Part shown: one piece after another, positions 47,023-60,155 of the stretch | How positions within the stretch are numbered: the stretch's first letter is position 1 | Layout: each line of letters begins with the position of its first letter | Source of the DNA: Legionella erythra | GTDB lineage: Bacteria > Pseudomonadota > Gammaproteobacteria > Legionellales > Legionellaceae | Direction: 5' to 3' | NCBI RefSeq assembly: GCF_001467615.1 | Contig: NZ_LNYA01000034.1 | Location: 567,251-631,250, forward strand | Length of the DNA: 64,000 nt | Made by a program: the position numbers and the translations under genes | Notes under the pieces: generated by a model | Told to the model about the DNA's origin: nothing | What the model saw: only the letters and a program-made list of their open reading frames with translations | The model's database searches: none

Positions 47023-47583
47023 ATGACATCGATCCGGGCTTTTTGGGGTATTCAACTGCCACAGGCAGCGAACGAAAAACTGATTGGCTTTGTCCATTCT
47101 CTGCAAACCCGTTTGGCCGATACAAATATTCGATGGTCTGCACCAGAAAATCTACACATTACTTTACAATTTTTAAAGTCCGTTGGTAAGGAGGATATAC
47201 CTTTCTTAATTGAGCAGGTGACTCAGCAGGTGCAGGGCCTTTATTCTTTCTTTGTTCAATTGGGCCATGTTGAATTATTTCCCTCGCCTCATAAGCCGCA
47301 TGTCATTTCCCTTCAGGTGCAAGCTCACGACACCCTGACGAATCTGGCCGGGCGTGTAGGAGAGGGAATCATACGGGCAGGCTATGCGATTGAGCGAAGG
47401 CCTTACCGTCCCCACCTCACCCTCGGCCGCCTGCGCCACAAGGGTAAAGTTCTTTTACCGCCGGATTTAACCGGTGCGGAGCCCGTTACTATCCCGGTGC
47501 GAGACATTTGTTTGTGGGAAAGTAAACCGTCCCGTCAGGGCTCCTGCTATACCCTTTTGCACAAACTGGCAATCCAGAACTAA
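47023..47583 (+). CDS. thpR: RNA 2',3'-cyclic phosphodiesterase (LigT/ThpR)
   Basis: 186-residue 2H-phosphoesterase with two H-x-T motifs: HITLQF near residue 45 and HLTLGRL near residue 133. Family enzymes hydrolyse 2',3'-cyclic phosphate ends and can ligate tRNA halves in vitro. ATG 47023 gives the normal length; the longer reading upstream runs into the divergent phosphatase promoter region. Its 3' side faces the atpC terminator. Confidence 0.85.
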   Translation: MTSIRAFWGIQLPQAANEKLIGFVHSLQTRLADTNIRWSAPENLHITLQFLKSVGKEDIPFLIEQVTQQVQGLYSFFVQLGHVELFPSPHKPHVISLQVQAHDTLTNLAGRVGEGIIRAGYAIERRPYRPHLTLGRLRHKGKVLLPPDLTGAEPVTIPVRDICLWESKPSRQGSCYTLLHKLAIQN

Positions 47584-47699
47584 TGCTTCTGTCTATCGAC
47601 AAGCTCAGGGTTGGTTTAATCCTCATGTTTGATGGGTAAGCAAGCATCGATTTCTAGATCCATCTGAACAGACCTTGGTCTTCGGCCCACGATTCAGGT

Positions 47700-47726
47700 A
47701 AAAAAAATCCCGCCTGGGCGGGATTT
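47700..47726 (-). terminator. Intrinsic terminator of the atp operon
   Basis: On the minus strand AAATCCCGCC-CA-GGCGGGATTT (47726-47705) is followed by a T run to 47700, 12 nt after the atpC stop codon. GC-rich, near-perfect stem. Confidence 0.9.
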
Positions 47727-47737
47727 ATCAATCAGAC

Positions 47738-48160
47738 TTACTTTAAATTCTTGCGAATTTTTTGAATAGCTCTGATTTGAGCAACGGCTCTGGCCAGTTC
47801 AGCCGCCGCGCGCGAGTAATCCAGATCAGCATTTTTGTTGGCAATCTCTTCTTCCGCCCTGGTTTTTGCCGCGAGAGCAGCCGCTTCATCAAGACTATCA
47901 GCACGCTCGACCGTATCAGCCAATACAGTCACGCAATGCGGTTGTACTTCCAACATACCACCTGATACATAATAAATTTCTTGCTGACCGCCAGGCAGAG
48001 TCACTCTGATTTCGCCTGGCTTAAGGATTGTCAGCAAAGGCGCATGACCTGGCGTAATCCCGATTTCGCCAAGCTCACCGGTGGCCACAACCATTTCAAC
48101 AACGCCTGAATAGATTTCCCTTTCAGCACTGACAATGTCCAGATGCGTGGTAATCGCCAT
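47738..48160 (-). CDS. atpC: F1 ATP synthase epsilon subunit
   Basis: 140-residue central-stalk subunit with N-terminal beta-sandwich ([44 protein letters not shown]) and C-terminal helical hairpin, able to inhibit hydrolysis when extended. I use ATG 48160 preceded by AGGCAGG; ATG 48175 overlapping atpD is possible. Last gene of the operon before a strong terminator. Confidence 0.95.
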   Translation of the reverse strand: MAITTHLDIVSAEREIYSGVVEMVVATGELGEIGITPGHAPLLTILKPGEIRVTLPGGQQEIYYVSGGMLEVQPHCVTVLADTVERADSLDEAAALAAKTRAEEEIANKNADLDYSRAAAELARAVAQIRAIQKIRKNLK

Positions 48161-48171
48161 ATTATCCTGCC

Positions 48172-49560
<1,389 letters not shown>

Positions 49561-50427
49561 TTATAAAGCGTCAGCGCCACCGACAATTTCAGCCAATTCC
49601 TGAGTAATGGCAGCCTGTCGGGCTTTGTTATAAATCAAGCGAAGCTGTTTAATCAATTCACCGGCATTATCGGTCGCACTTTTCATTGCAATCATTTTGG
49701 CAGCCTGCTCACAGGCAATGTTTTCTACAACAGCCTGATAAGCCTGTAATTCGATGTAGCGTTCTAACAGACCATCGAGCAATTCTTTGGCGTCCGGTTC
49801 ATAGATATAATCCCAATGATGCCCCAAGCGCTGTGTATCTTCGTCAGCAACGGGAAGCGGCAGCAATTGTTTCAACATGGGCTTTTGGGTCATGGTGTTT
49901 ACAAATTCATTGTAAATGATGTGCAGTGCATCAATTTCACCCCGATAAAAGGCATCGAGCATGACCTTAACCACGCCAATTAAATCATTCACGCCGGGCT
50001 TATCACCTAATTGATCCACTGAAGCGATGACTTTACCGCCAAAACGCTTGAAGAATGCCTGACCCTTGCGGCCTACAACACTGATGTCAATGTCTTTGCC
50101 TTCCTGCTGCCATTGTCGCATGTGGCGGACTGTTTCCCGCAGCAAATTGGCATTTAAACCGCCGCACAAGCCGCGATCGGTTGTTACCACAATAACACCC
50201 ACGCGCTTGATATCGCGACCGGTCATAAAGGGATGACGGTACTCGGAGTTTGCACGGGCAATATGCTTGACCACATCATAAATTTTAGAGGCATACGGTT
50301 TTGATGCGCGCATTCTATCCTGCGTTTTACGCATTTTACTTGCGGCAACCATCTCCATAGCCTTGGTGATTTTTTTAGTATTGTTAATACTTGCAATTTT
50401 AGTACGGACTTCTTTTGCACCAGCCAT
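49561..50427 (-). CDS. atpG: F1 ATP synthase gamma subunit
   Basis: 288-residue rotating central shaft. N-terminal helix [32 protein letters not shown] and C-terminal [28 protein letters not shown] match the family ends that form the coiled-coil inside F1. Middle [13 protein letters not shown] is conserved. Confidence 0.96.
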   Translation of the reverse strand: MAGAKEVRTKIASINNTKKITKAMEMVAASKMRKTQDRMRASKPYASKIYDVVKHIARANSEYRHPFMTGRDIKRVGVIVVTTDRGLCGGLNANLLRETVRHMRQWQQEGKDIDISVVGRKGQAFFKRFGGKVIASVDQLGDKPGVNDLIGVVKVMLDAFYRGEIDALHIIYNEFVNTMTQKPMLKQLLPLPVADEDTQRLGHHWDYIYEPDAKELLDGLLERYIELQAYQAVVENIACEQAAKMIAMKSATDNAGELIKQLRLIYNKARQAAITQELAEIVGGADAL

Positions 50428-50509
50428 ATCTGCTTCGCCTTAATTACCAGGATGATTCAACTCATCCTGTTTAATTATTGAGCCGCCAGTCGTTGCGGGC
50501 GGCTATTCA

Positions 50510-52063
50510 TTACCAACTTCCAGTATTTTTGAATTCCTCAACTGCTGCTTTTAATTGCGCTTCAATGTCAGCATCATAAGCACCAGCTTCATTGATTTTA
50601 TGCATCAAGCTTGCATGTGATGATTGCATGTAGCCTTGCAGCGCTGCTTCAAATGCTCTCACTTCAGCGACAGGCACATCATCCAGATAACCTTTCTCAA
50701 TGGTGAACAGCGATAAACCCATCTCCGCGACAGACATTGGAGAATACTGTTTCTGCTTCATTAATTCAGTGATACGCTGACCACGCTCCAATTGTTTACG
50801 TGTTGCGTCATCCAAATCGGAAGCGAATTGCGAAAAAGCTTCCAGCTCGCGGAATTGCGCAAGTGCCAGACGCGTACCGCCACCCAGTTTTTTCATAATT
50901 TTGGTTTGCGCCGCACCACCGACCCGCGATACAGAAAGACCGGAGTTAATTGCAGGACGAACACCAGAGTTGAACAAGTCAACATCCAGGAAGATCTGAC
51001 CGTCGGTAATGGAAATCACGTTAGTCGGCACGAAAGCAGATACGTCACCTGCTTGCGTTTCAATAATAGGCAATGCGGTTAAGGATCCTGTTTTGCCTTT
51101 TACTTGACCATTGGTTAATTTCTCGACTTCACTGGCATTAATACGTGCCGCACGCTCAAGCAGGCGTGAGTGGAGGTAGAAAATATCACCCGGATAAGCT
51201 TCACGGCCGGGTGGACGGCGTAATAACAGAGAAATCTGGCGATAAGCCCAGGCTTGCTTGGTCAAATCATCATAAACAATCAGGGCATCTTCCCCATTTT
51301 CCATGAAGTATTCACCCATTGCACAGCCAGTGTAAGGTGCGATAAATTGCAATGCAGCCGAATCAGAGGCGCCAGCAACCACGACAATGGTGTGCTCCAA
51401 TGCACCGTGTTCTTCCAATTTACGGACAATGGCCGAAACAGAAGAAGCCTTTTGGCCGATAGCAACATAAATACACTTAATGCCAGTGCCTTTTTGATTG
51501 ATGATGGCATCAATGGCAATGGCGGTTTTACCGGTTTGGCGGTCGCCAATGATTAACTCACGCTGTCCACGTCCAACGGGAATCATGGCATCAATTGCCT
51601 TAAGACCGGTTTGGACAGGTTGATCAACCGATTGACGGGAAATAACACCAGGCGCTACTTTCTCAATGGGTGACATTTTTTCAGCGTCAATAGGACCTTT
51701 GCCATCAATGGGGTTACCCAAAGCATCGACCACACGACCCAGGAGACCTCTGCCGACAGGTACTTCAAGAATACGGCCAGTACATTTTCCTTTTTGACCT
51801 TCGGACAATCCGGCGTAATCACCAAGAATAACGGCACCAACCGAGTCACGCTCCAGGTTAAGAGCCAGACCATAGCGTTCACCAGGGAATTCAATCATTT
51901 CACCCTGCATCACATCGGCCAGTCCGTGCATGCGCACGATACCATCTTTCAGGTTGACAATAGTTCCTTCGTTTCTTGCTTCAGAAACAACGTTAAACTG
52001 TTCTATTTTCTTTCTGATTAAATCGCTGATTTCAGCGGGGTTTAATGCAACATGTTCTGACAT
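50510..52063 (-). CDS. atpA: F1 ATP synthase alpha subunit
   Basis: 517-residue non-catalytic nucleotide-binding subunit with Walker A GDRQTGKT, the arginine-finger region [15 protein letters not shown] and the conserved [22 protein letters not shown] block. Length as in E. coli (513). Confidence 0.97.
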   Translation of the reverse strand: MSEHVALNPAEISDLIRKKIEQFNVVSEARNEGTIVNLKDGIVRMHGLADVMQGEMIEFPGERYGLALNLERDSVGAVILGDYAGLSEGQKGKCTGRILEVPVGRGLLGRVVDALGNPIDGKGPIDAEKMSPIEKVAPGVISRQSVDQPVQTGLKAIDAMIPVGRGQRELIIGDRQTGKTAIAIDAIINQKGTGIKCIYVAIGQKASSVSAIVRKLEEHGALEHTIVVVAGASDSAALQFIAPYTGCAMGEYFMENGEDALIVYDDLTKQAWAYRQISLLLRRPPGREAYPGDIFYLHSRLLERAARINASEVEKLTNGQVKGKTGSLTALPIIETQAGDVSAFVPTNVISITDGQIFLDVDLFNSGVRPAINSGLSVSRVGGAAQTKIMKKLGGGTRLALAQFRELEAFSQFASDLDDATRKQLERGQRITELMKQKQYSPMSVAEMGLSLFTIEKGYLDDVPVAEVRAFEAALQGYMQSSHASLMHKINEAGAYDADIEAQLKAAVEEFKNTGSW

Positions 52064-52080
52064 GAATACTATCCTCTCTA

Positions 52081-52629
52081 TTACGCGGCCAAACCGGCAC
52101 CGAGTTTATTTAATTTTCCACGGACTGAACCATCAATTACCAAATCACCGGCCTTTATGATTGCACCGCCCAGTAAGGATTTATCAATGGCTACCTTGAG
52201 TGTCACCTGACGTTGCAGGCGCTTGCTTAAGGCATCGATGAGTTCTTTTTCCTGTGTGCTGGAAAGGGTGGAATAGCTCGTGACATTGATGGTTAATGTC
52301 TTTTCCTGCTCTGAGCGCATGGCTTCAAACAAGACATAGATATCGGGTAAAATCTGCAGGCGCTTGTTTTCGGCAAGCGTACGGACATAATTGTCCAGGG
52401 CCGGGATTTCTCCGGTATCTGCCATTTTTTTCAGAGGCTCAGCCATCAAGGTTATTTGCTGCTCAACAGTGGCAGCCGGGTTATTAATAAAACTAATTAC
52501 CTGGTCATTTAAGGCAATTTGTGAGGCTGCAAAAAGGATCGTTGACCACTCAGTCAATTTTCCCTGATGCAAGGCATGCTCAAAAATTGCTTTTGCATAA
52601 GGTCTGGCAATGGTAATCGTCTCGGACAT
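52081..52629 (-). CDS. atpH: F1 ATP synthase delta subunit
   Basis: 182-residue peripheral-stalk subunit linking F1 to the b dimer. N-terminal six-helix region ([18 protein letters not shown]) and C-terminal [25 protein letters not shown] are typical OSCP/delta motifs. Placed between atpF and atpA as usual. Confidence 0.95.
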   Translation of the reverse strand: MSETITIARPYAKAIFEHALHQGKLTEWSTILFAASQIALNDQVISFINNPAATVEQQITLMAEPLKKMADTGEIPALDNYVRTLAENKRLQILPDIYVLFEAMRSEQEKTLTINVTSYSTLSSTQEKELIDALSKRLQRQVTLKVAIDKSLLGGAIIKAGDLVIDGSVRGKLNKLGAGLAA

Positions 52630-52630
52630 A

Positions 52631-53101
52631 TCAAATCTCTTCTATCAGTTTATCCAACAATTTACTGTTTGCCTGCTCGTCGATTTCTTTCATAAGAATT
52701 TTTTCGGCACCTGCAATCGCCAGTTGAGCCACTTGTTTTCTCAACCCTTCTTTCGCATGATTCACTTCCTGAAGCAGTTGATCGTGCGCCAGCTTGGCTT
52801 GTTTTTGCGCTTCAAGTTTAGCCGCTTCTTTGGCTTCTTCGATTAATTGATTGGCTCGGCGATTGGCTTTTTCAATGATCTCGTTAGCCTGAGCCTTGGC
52901 ATGCTTTAATTCATCGCGGACGCGATGCTGAGCCAACTCCAATTCTTTACGGCCACGTTCCGCAGCAGAAAGCCCATCAGCAATTTTATCCTGACGCTCT
53001 TCCAACGCCTTGGCCAATGGAGGCCATACGAATTTCATGGTGAACCAGACAAATGCTGCAAATACGAGCATTTGAATAATTAGTGTTAAATTAATATCCA
53101 A
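52631..53101 (-). CDS. atpF: Fo ATP synthase subunit b
   Basis: 156-residue protein with one N-terminal membrane helix ([20 protein letters not shown]) and a long charged coiled-coil (residues 30-150) forming the peripheral stalk. Length equal to E. coli AtpF. One nucleotide separates its stop from the atpH start. Confidence 0.95.
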   Translation of the reverse strand: MDINLTLIIQMLVFAAFVWFTMKFVWPPLAKALEERQDKIADGLSAAERGRKELELAQHRVRDELKHAKAQANEIIEKANRRANQLIEEAKEAAKLEAQKQAKLAHDQLLQEVNHAKEGLRKQVAQLAIAGAEKILMKEIDEQANSKLLDKLIEEI

Positions 53102-53152
53102 TGTAGTCTCCTTGTAACAATTCAGGGCGCCAAGCGCCCCACTTTGGTGTTA

Positions 53153-53452
<300 letters not shown>

Positions 53453-53479
53453 TTAAATTAAAAATCAATAAAATGCAGG

Positions 53480-54704
<1,225 letters not shown>

Positions 54705-54730
54705 TGTTCACCTGTTCATCTTCGCGGCGA

Positions 54731-54759
54731 ATTATAAAGTAATCAATTTTGAGAAGCAA
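54731..54759 (-). promoter_or_regulatory. Sigma70 promoter of the atp operon
   Basis: TTGCTT (54759-54754), exactly 17 nt, TATAAT (54736-54731) on the minus strand, giving a start about 20 nt before the atpI GTG. Confidence 0.75.
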
Positions 54760-54888
54760 TGTCAGTTGGTTAATTTTCGACTTACAAACCGCCTTAATGG
54801 CAAAAAATGACCATTTTGTCTATATTTTTATATGAAACGGGATGTTTGTTGATCATCTCTCTTTTATCAAGGTTATAAGGAATGGATT

Positions 54889-55134
54889 ATGTCTGAAAAG
54901 CAACAGCGTACTTCAGTGAGTATGCGCGAACGCATGTTAAACCGCTATGGTGATGGAACCCACCATAAACACGATAAAAATCACCACCCTTACCGACAAC
55001 ATTGTCGATCCCACCCCGTCACAAAGGCTTTAAATGGCTCAGATGAAACCAGCGTGAATACATCGACGGGACTCTTAAGAGAATTTAAAGCAAGAAAAAT
55101 TCGTAAACGACTGGATAAAGGTCGTTTCCATTGA
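54889..55134 (+). CDS. Small basic His-rich protein
   Basis: 81-residue soluble protein with a good AAGGAATGG site before ATG 54889. Residues 24-42 are rich in His (THHKHDKNHHPYRQHCRSH) with one Cys, and the C-terminus is basic (KARKIRKRLDKGRFH). The pattern could bind metal or nucleic acid; no family recognised. Stands alone between the divergent atp operon and the convergent BON gene. Confidence 0.6.
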   Translation: MSEKQQRTSVSMRERMLNRYGDGTHHKHDKNHHPYRQHCRSHPVTKALNGSDETSVNTSTGLLREFKARKIRKRLDKGRFH

Positions 55135-55216
55135 TAGAGTAAAGGATAACCTCCAGGTTAGCCACTTCCTGGTACGGGGCAGTACAATGTGGCCTGTTTC
55201 AACCCAGGCCACAGTA

Positions 55217-55807
55217 TTAATGCTTGCCTGGCTTTGGTGTGTCGCTCAAATTATAGTAATTCAACAGTTTTACAACACGCACAACCCCTCGAGTCTGGCG
55301 TGAAATAGCAATAACCCGCTCAGCCTGCTCAGGAATAACATCCCCCATGAGATAAACAATGCCATCGACAGTGATAATTTTAAATTCTTTGGGATTAATT
55401 TCAGCATCAGCAAACATCTGGGTTCGGATCATGGTCGTGATCCAGGTATCCTGCAGCGCATTGTGCTTGTCCTGTTTCACGGCTACCTGATTAAAAAATT
55501 CCCGATAACCACCCAATTTCCGCAGGCGATTGGCCGCCACCTCGCGCAGGGCATCCGTAGGCACATGCCCTGCCAATAACAGATCATTGTTAAAAACAGC
55601 CAAATCCAGATAACAACCCGGCTGTTTAAACACCTTGTCGTCAAACAAGACATGATGTGCGACAGCAGCCAGATTGTAATCATCCAGCTTTTTATAAACA
55701 TTATGCCGGTCATAAACCAGGGACGCACCGGTCCAGAGGTTGCTCACACAGCCCAATAATTGGGTCAAGACCAGACTGACCAGAATGAAACGTCCCTGTT
55801 TTTTCAT
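55217..55807 (-). CDS. BON-domain lipoprotein (second of a tandem pair)
   Basis: 196-residue lipoprotein with signal and lipobox LLGC near residue 20 and two BON-like domains (about 48-115 and 120-190, GIVYLMGDVIPEQAERVIAISRQTRGVVRVVKLL). BON domains bind anionic lipid; the E. coli homologue DolP acts at the outer membrane. It follows another BON gene after 1 nt and is a diverged duplicate. Confidence 0.8.
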   Translation of the reverse strand: MKKQGRFILVSLVLTQLLGCVSNLWTGASLVYDRHNVYKKLDDYNLAAVAHHVLFDDKVFKQPGCYLDLAVFNNDLLLAGHVPTDALREVAANRLRKLGGYREFFNQVAVKQDKHNALQDTWITTMIRTQMFADAEINPKEFKIITVDGIVYLMGDVIPEQAERVIAISRQTRGVVRVVKLLNYYNLSDTPKPGKH

Positions 55808-55808
55808 A

Positions 55809-56372
55809 TTAATTAATGCATTGGAATACTTTAACTACCTTGCCAACGCCGTTAATCTGCCGGGCGACTTCCACAGCAAGATTACCTTGCTCCTGAGTCA
55901 CGATACCCATGAGGTAAACCACAGAATTTTCAGTCACAACCCGAATTGAACCGGACTCCAGGCCTTTTTTAGTCAGCATTTTGCTGCGTACCTGACCAGT
56001 AATCCAGGTATCTTTGGTGCGTTGCGTTACGGATAGGGGCTCTTCGATGGTGACCTCATCATAGACGCGACGGACATTGGGTGTTTTCTGGGCAATTTTT
56101 TCAGCCACAACCCGCAATGACGCCGTCGGGGTTTGACCGACCAGAAGGACAACGCGGTTAAAACTGCTCACCAGAATGCGTGAACCACGAAACCTTGGAT
56201 CCGTCACAATGGCCGTATGAACCAGATGGAAAATGCGGGCATCGCTTTCCAGCGTCACCACGCTGCGTTTATCGTAAACAACCATCCCTGCTGCTGCGCC
56301 GGCTACCACCGCAGCGACACAACCGGTTAACAAAACACTGACAAACAAAAATAAAACAGCTCGCAACTTCAT
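55809..56372 (-). CDS. dolP: BON-domain outer-membrane lipoprotein DolP-like
   Basis: 187-residue lipoprotein with lipobox LTGC and two BON domains ending in SVVYLMGIVTQEQGNLAVEVARQINGVGKVVKVF. E. coli DolP (YraP) sits at the inner face of the outer membrane and supports BAM activity and envelope integrity. Gene order diaA-dolP matches E. coli; 2 nt separate it from diaA. Confidence 0.85.
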   Translation of the reverse strand: MKLRAVLFLFVSVLLTGCVAAVVAGAAAGMVVYDKRSVVTLESDARIFHLVHTAIVTDPRFRGSRILVSSFNRVVLLVGQTPTASLRVVAEKIAQKTPNVRRVYDEVTIEEPLSVTQRTKDTWITGQVRSKMLTKKGLESGSIRVVTENSVVYLMGIVTQEQGNLAVEVARQINGVGKVVKVFQCIN

Positions 56373-56374
56373 AC

Positions 56375-56977
56375 TTACCCCAACATTTGGCCAAATAATG
56401 ATTGATCAATTAGATCGCAAAAACAATGCAGTATCAATAAATGCGTTTCTCTGATGCGCGCATCCGTATCGGCCATTACTCGTACTTCGATGTCTTCTGG
56501 TCCTAAATGGTTAGCTAACACGCCGCCATCGCGACCGCTTAAAGCAATGGTATCCATGCCGCGATCATTCGCCGCATTGACCGCATGAAGAATACTGTCT
56601 GTGTTACCAGAAGTCGACAACACCATTAACACATCGCCCTCCTGGCCCAAGGCCTGGATCTGGCGGGCAAATACATGATCATAATGGCTATCCCCTGCAA
56701 TGGAGGTCATGGAGGCGACATCCGCAGTTAAAGCAATTACTGGTAAGGGTGGGCGTTCAACATCAAAATGATTAAGCATCGCTGCGGCAAAATGCAGGCA
56801 ATTCGCCGCAGAACCGCCATTACCGCATAAAAGAATTTTGCCGTCATTTAATAAGCAATTGACTAACCGGAGTCCAGCTCTGGCGATAGGAGCTGACAAG
56901 ATATCAGCGGCAGCAATGGTTCCTTCGATACTCATTCCAAACAATTGCCTGATCCTGTCTTCCATTGGTGTTGACAT
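56375..56977 (-). CDS. diaA: SIS-domain DnaA-associated protein DiaA
   Basis: 200-residue phosphosugar-isomerase-like SIS protein related to GmhA. Blocks LLCGNGGSAANCLHFAAAML, SIAGDSHYDHVFARQI, LMVLSTSGNTDSILHAVNAA are clear. In E. coli DiaA binds DnaA and promotes initiation timing. The yraN-diaA-dolP context supports DiaA over GmhA, which shares the fold. Confidence 0.88.
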   Translation of the reverse strand: MSTPMEDRIRQLFGMSIEGTIAAADILSAPIARAGLRLVNCLLNDGKILLCGNGGSAANCLHFAAAMLNHFDVERPPLPVIALTADVASMTSIAGDSHYDHVFARQIQALGQEGDVLMVLSTSGNTDSILHAVNAANDRGMDTIALSGRDGGVLANHLGPEDIEVRVMADTDARIRETHLLILHCFCDLIDQSLFGQMLG

Positions 56978-56998
56978 GATAGATGACCCTCATTCAAT

Positions 56999-57349
56999 TT
57001 AATAATCCAATCCAAACGCGTCTTTTATCCATTCCAACTGAAAAGGCGTACCTTGCAGACAGACCACATCAAAGCGTGATGGGTTTTGTTGATTTTGCGC
57101 TAACTGGTAATGCAGGGCAGTCTGGATAAGCCGCTTTTGCTTACTGGCAGTAATACTGGCCAGCGCGCCGCCAAAAGCGCTTGATTGACGAGCCCGCACT
57201 TCCACGAACACCAGGTAGCACCCATCGCGCATAATGAGATCAATTTCTCCAAAACGGCAACGGTAATTACAGGTTAACAGCGACAGACCCTGCTGTTTAA
57301 GATAACGGCAGGCCAGTAACTCCGCCTTATCACCAACTCCTGTTGACAT
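56999..57349 (-). CDS. yraN: UPF0102 family protein YraN
   Basis: 116-residue protein with a restriction-endonuclease-like fold: GDKAELLACRYLKQQGLSLL, FGEIDLIMRDGCYLVFVEVRAR (the D-x-E-x-R core) and SRFDVVCLQ. Function unproven. Lies between lpoA and diaA as in many gammaproteobacteria. Confidence 0.9.
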   Translation of the reverse strand: MSTGVGDKAELLACRYLKQQGLSLLTCNYRCRFGEIDLIMRDGCYLVFVEVRARQSSAFGGALASITASKQKRLIQTALHYQLAQNQQNPSRFDVVCLQGTPFQLEWIKDAFGLDY

Positions 57350-57391
57350 GGACTACTCGCAGGAAAGGGGGTTCGCAGCCAAACCCGCCTG

Positions 57392-59191
57392 TTAGATGGT
57401 TTGACTGGTGAGCTCGGCCACACCACCCTTAAATTTACCCCAGGCCAGAACCCTGGCCACCTGCTGGGCGCGATTCAGATATAAAACACCGCTTTTGTCA
57501 TCAATACCCAATGCGGGAAAAAGGATCAGCTGATTTAACTGAGTCGCCAGGGCATAGCTGTCCATGCCCAAGGCATAAAGACGGTTATAACTGTTTAACT
57601 GTTCAGGCCAGTTTTTATTCGCCAATTGATGGTTAAATACCCAGGGCATATCGCAGAAGATGATGCCATCGAGATCCCGGTCGCGCATGGTATTGGTGCT
57701 GCCTCCGTACACTGACGACGTCGCGTAGACAGGCACATCGCCTGCAAAATAATATTTCAGCAGCGGCATGATCTGCCGTGCTTTGGAGGGGTAAGCCAGG
57801 AGAAAAATCATATCGAAATCCTGTCGCCGCTTAGGCAATTGTTGTCCCTCAGGTTCGGCACCGGGCCTGAATTGCTTTTGCCGCGCCTGCCGTTCAGACA
57901 CATGCAAAAAATCACGCACAGCGGCAGTCAGGTTAGTATGATCATCAAAAGCCAGGCGTTCAACAATGACCCCGCCGCCCGTACGCCATTGCTCATTAAA
58001 TGCGGCGACAATTTCATCCCCCCAGGCACCTGCCGGAGCAATCACCAGCGCGCGCTTTAACCCCTGTTTACTTGCTTTAGCGGCCACCTGCCGTGCTTCG
58101 TTGGTGGGCGATAAACCAAAGCGGTACGCATTATTGCTTGAGCCGACATCGATATCATTCAAAAACAGGGTGGGGACCGGGTGATTAAGTTTGGCCACTT
58201 TAGCGACATCCGCTTTGGCTAAGGGACCAACAATATAGTCAGCGCCGTCCTCAACAGCTTGTTGATACAGCACGGTCACATCCTGGGCGGCCGTATCATA
58301 CAGCCTGACACTCACTCGCCTGCCTGAATCATTGCTGTTATATGCAGCCATAAATCCATCACGTATGGCACCGCCGGGGCCGGCCAGCGGGCCGGTAACC
58401 GGCAGCAGCAGGGCCATATTATGCGGCTTGCGGTGCAAATACGGTTTTACCGCATCCAGAGGGGAGGGTAATAAATTGCGCCCCGGATGCCCTGGGAAAC
58501 TATCCTGCCATTCCTCAACCTGTGTGAGGATGGATTGACTGGTTTGCTGCTGCCTTGGGATAAGTGCGAGTTTCATCCAACCCTGCAATTCTGAACCGTC
58601 TTCCGCTTCAACAGCCAGGGTATTGAGCTCCGCTGTCGGCAAGCGTGTCAGCGTCAGCCAGAGAATACGGCGATTATTGGTGCGGGACGCTTCATCCGGG
58701 AGCAAGTGCTCCAATTTAATCCGCTCAGGAACCGCATAGGATGAATTGCCTATCGACTCGTAGGCTGTGGCCAGAATTTCATGGTATTGCGCTTGATAGA
58801 ACGCCGGCAGACTGGCACTATTACGCACTGATGACAGTTTGGCAATAGCCGAACGGGGTTGGTCCCGTAACAAATCGGCCTTGGCTAAAAGAATATTTTT
58901 TTCGCTGGCTTGTACGGGCGATAAATTGTCCGTTTCAGACAGGATAGATAAGGCTTGCCGCCATTGTCCGTCATACATGGCGCGGCCGGCGGCCATGATA
59001 AGCATATTCTGCCGCTCATCCCCTCCCTGGTTTTTTGCCATGGCCAGATAAGCCGTTGACGGCATGGTGTAGGGTGTGGGTTGTTGACGGGTGGATTGAG
59101 GACGATTTTCTGCAACTTTTGTACAGCCAGCCAGTATAATGGCTGAAATAATCATCAGCGTGAGTTTTTTAATGATTGAATTCGCTACCAT
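57392..59191 (-). CDS. lpoA: Penicillin-binding protein activator LpoA
   Basis: About 599-residue outer-membrane lipoprotein that reaches through the periplasm to activate PBP1A. Signal with lipobox ILAGC ends near residue 22; N-terminal TPR-like helices follow to about 250, then a periplasmic-binding-protein-like C-terminal domain (ALLLPVTGPLAGPGGAIRDG, YIVGPLAKADVAKV, FDMIFLLAYPSKARQIMPLL). ATG 59191 gives the best signal peptide; the earlier in-frame start 59221 would place it too far in. Divergent from rsmI by 41 nt. Confidence 0.9.
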   Translation of the reverse strand: MVANSIIKKLTLMIISAIILAGCTKVAENRPQSTRQQPTPYTMPSTAYLAMAKNQGGDERQNMLIMAAGRAMYDGQWRQALSILSETDNLSPVQASEKNILLAKADLLRDQPRSAIAKLSSVRNSASLPAFYQAQYHEILATAYESIGNSSYAVPERIKLEHLLPDEASRTNNRRILWLTLTRLPTAELNTLAVEAEDGSELQGWMKLALIPRQQQTSQSILTQVEEWQDSFPGHPGRNLLPSPLDAVKPYLHRKPHNMALLLPVTGPLAGPGGAIRDGFMAAYNSNDSGRRVSVRLYDTAAQDVTVLYQQAVEDGADYIVGPLAKADVAKVAKLNHPVPTLFLNDIDVGSSNNAYRFGLSPTNEARQVAAKASKQGLKRALVIAPAGAWGDEIVAAFNEQWRTGGGVIVERLAFDDHTNLTAAVRDFLHVSERQARQKQFRPGAEPEGQQLPKRRQDFDMIFLLAYPSKARQIMPLLKYYFAGDVPVYATSSVYGGSTNTMRDRDLDGIIFCDMPWVFNHQLANKNWPEQLNSYNRLYALGMDSYALATQLNQLILFPALGIDDKSGVLYLNRAQQVARVLAWGKFKGGVAELTSQTI

Positions 59192-59232
59192 GAAGAAAGG
59201 GTCCAAAACGCAGGAACGCAATAGGATAAACT

Positions 59233-60087
59233 ATGGATAAACGTTCAGCAAGCTCTAAAGGCTGCCTTTATATCGTCGCCACTCCTATAGGCAATCTGGA
59301 AGACATCAGTCTTCGTGCCATCAATACCTTGAAGCAAGTAGATACCGTATTAGCTGAGGATACCCGCCACTCCGGTAAACTGCTTCATGCGCTGGGCATT
59401 GAAAAGCCGCTGTTATCGCATCATGCCCATAATGAAGGCAGCCACAGCGACAGCATTATTGCTGCACTTCTTAACGGCAAATCCTTTGCTCTTGTCAGCG
59501 ATGCCGGAACGCCCTTAATCAGCGATCCGGGCTTTGAGCTGGTGCGGCAGGCACGCTCCCAGGCGATTGAGGTGATTCCCATCCCCGGCCCCTGTGCCGC
59601 CATTACCGCCCTGTCTGCAGCCGGCGTGCCCTGCGATACCTTTACATTCATGGGTTTTTTACCCGCCAAACAGCAGGCCCGGCGAGAACAATTGAACGCC
59701 ATTGGCCGCAGCCAGCACACCACGGTTATTTATGAATCCACGCATCGCATCCTAGACTGCATTGACGACATCCTGGAACTATTCAGTCCGGATTACAGGT
59801 TTGTACTGGCTAAAGAATTGACGAAGGCGTTTGAGCAGTTTATCCATGGCAATGCTTTGACCATTAAACAGTGGCTTATGGATGATAAAGCACGATGCAA
59901 AGGGGAGTTTGTCCTGATTTTTCCAGTGCAACCCAGGCAGAATGATGCGGGTAAAGAGGAAGAGCTATTGGAGATTCTGCTCAGCGAATTGCCATTAAAA
60001 CAAGCGGTTAAGCTGGCAAGTATCCTTAGCCATGCGCCGAAAAACGAATTATATAAACTGGCTCTTAAATTGCAGGGCCAGTCTTAA
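59233..60087 (+). CDS. rsmI: 16S rRNA (cytidine1402-2'-O)-methyltransferase
   Basis: 284-residue tetrapyrrole-methylase-fold enzyme that 2'-O-methylates C1402 in the ribosomal P site. Motifs YIVATPIGNLEDISLRA, LAEDTRHSGKLL, SDAGTPLISDPGFEL and PGPCAAITALSAAG are diagnostic. ATG 59233 with AGGA upstream. Divergent from lpoA, as in E. coli rsmI-lpoA. Confidence 0.95.
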   Translation: MDKRSASSKGCLYIVATPIGNLEDISLRAINTLKQVDTVLAEDTRHSGKLLHALGIEKPLLSHHAHNEGSHSDSIIAALLNGKSFALVSDAGTPLISDPGFELVRQARSQAIEVIPIPGPCAAITALSAAGVPCDTFTFMGFLPAKQQARREQLNAIGRSQHTTVIYESTHRILDCIDDILELFSPDYRFVLAKELTKAFEQFIHGNALTIKQWLMDDKARCKGEFVLIFPVQPRQNDAGKEEELLEILLSELPLKQAVKLASILSHAPKNELYKLALKLQGQS

Positions 60088-60155
60088 CCCGTATGGGGCA
60101 GAGGATAAGGAATTCATCTATAGTTATAAGAGAAGGGCCTTGCTTTGGGTGGATT

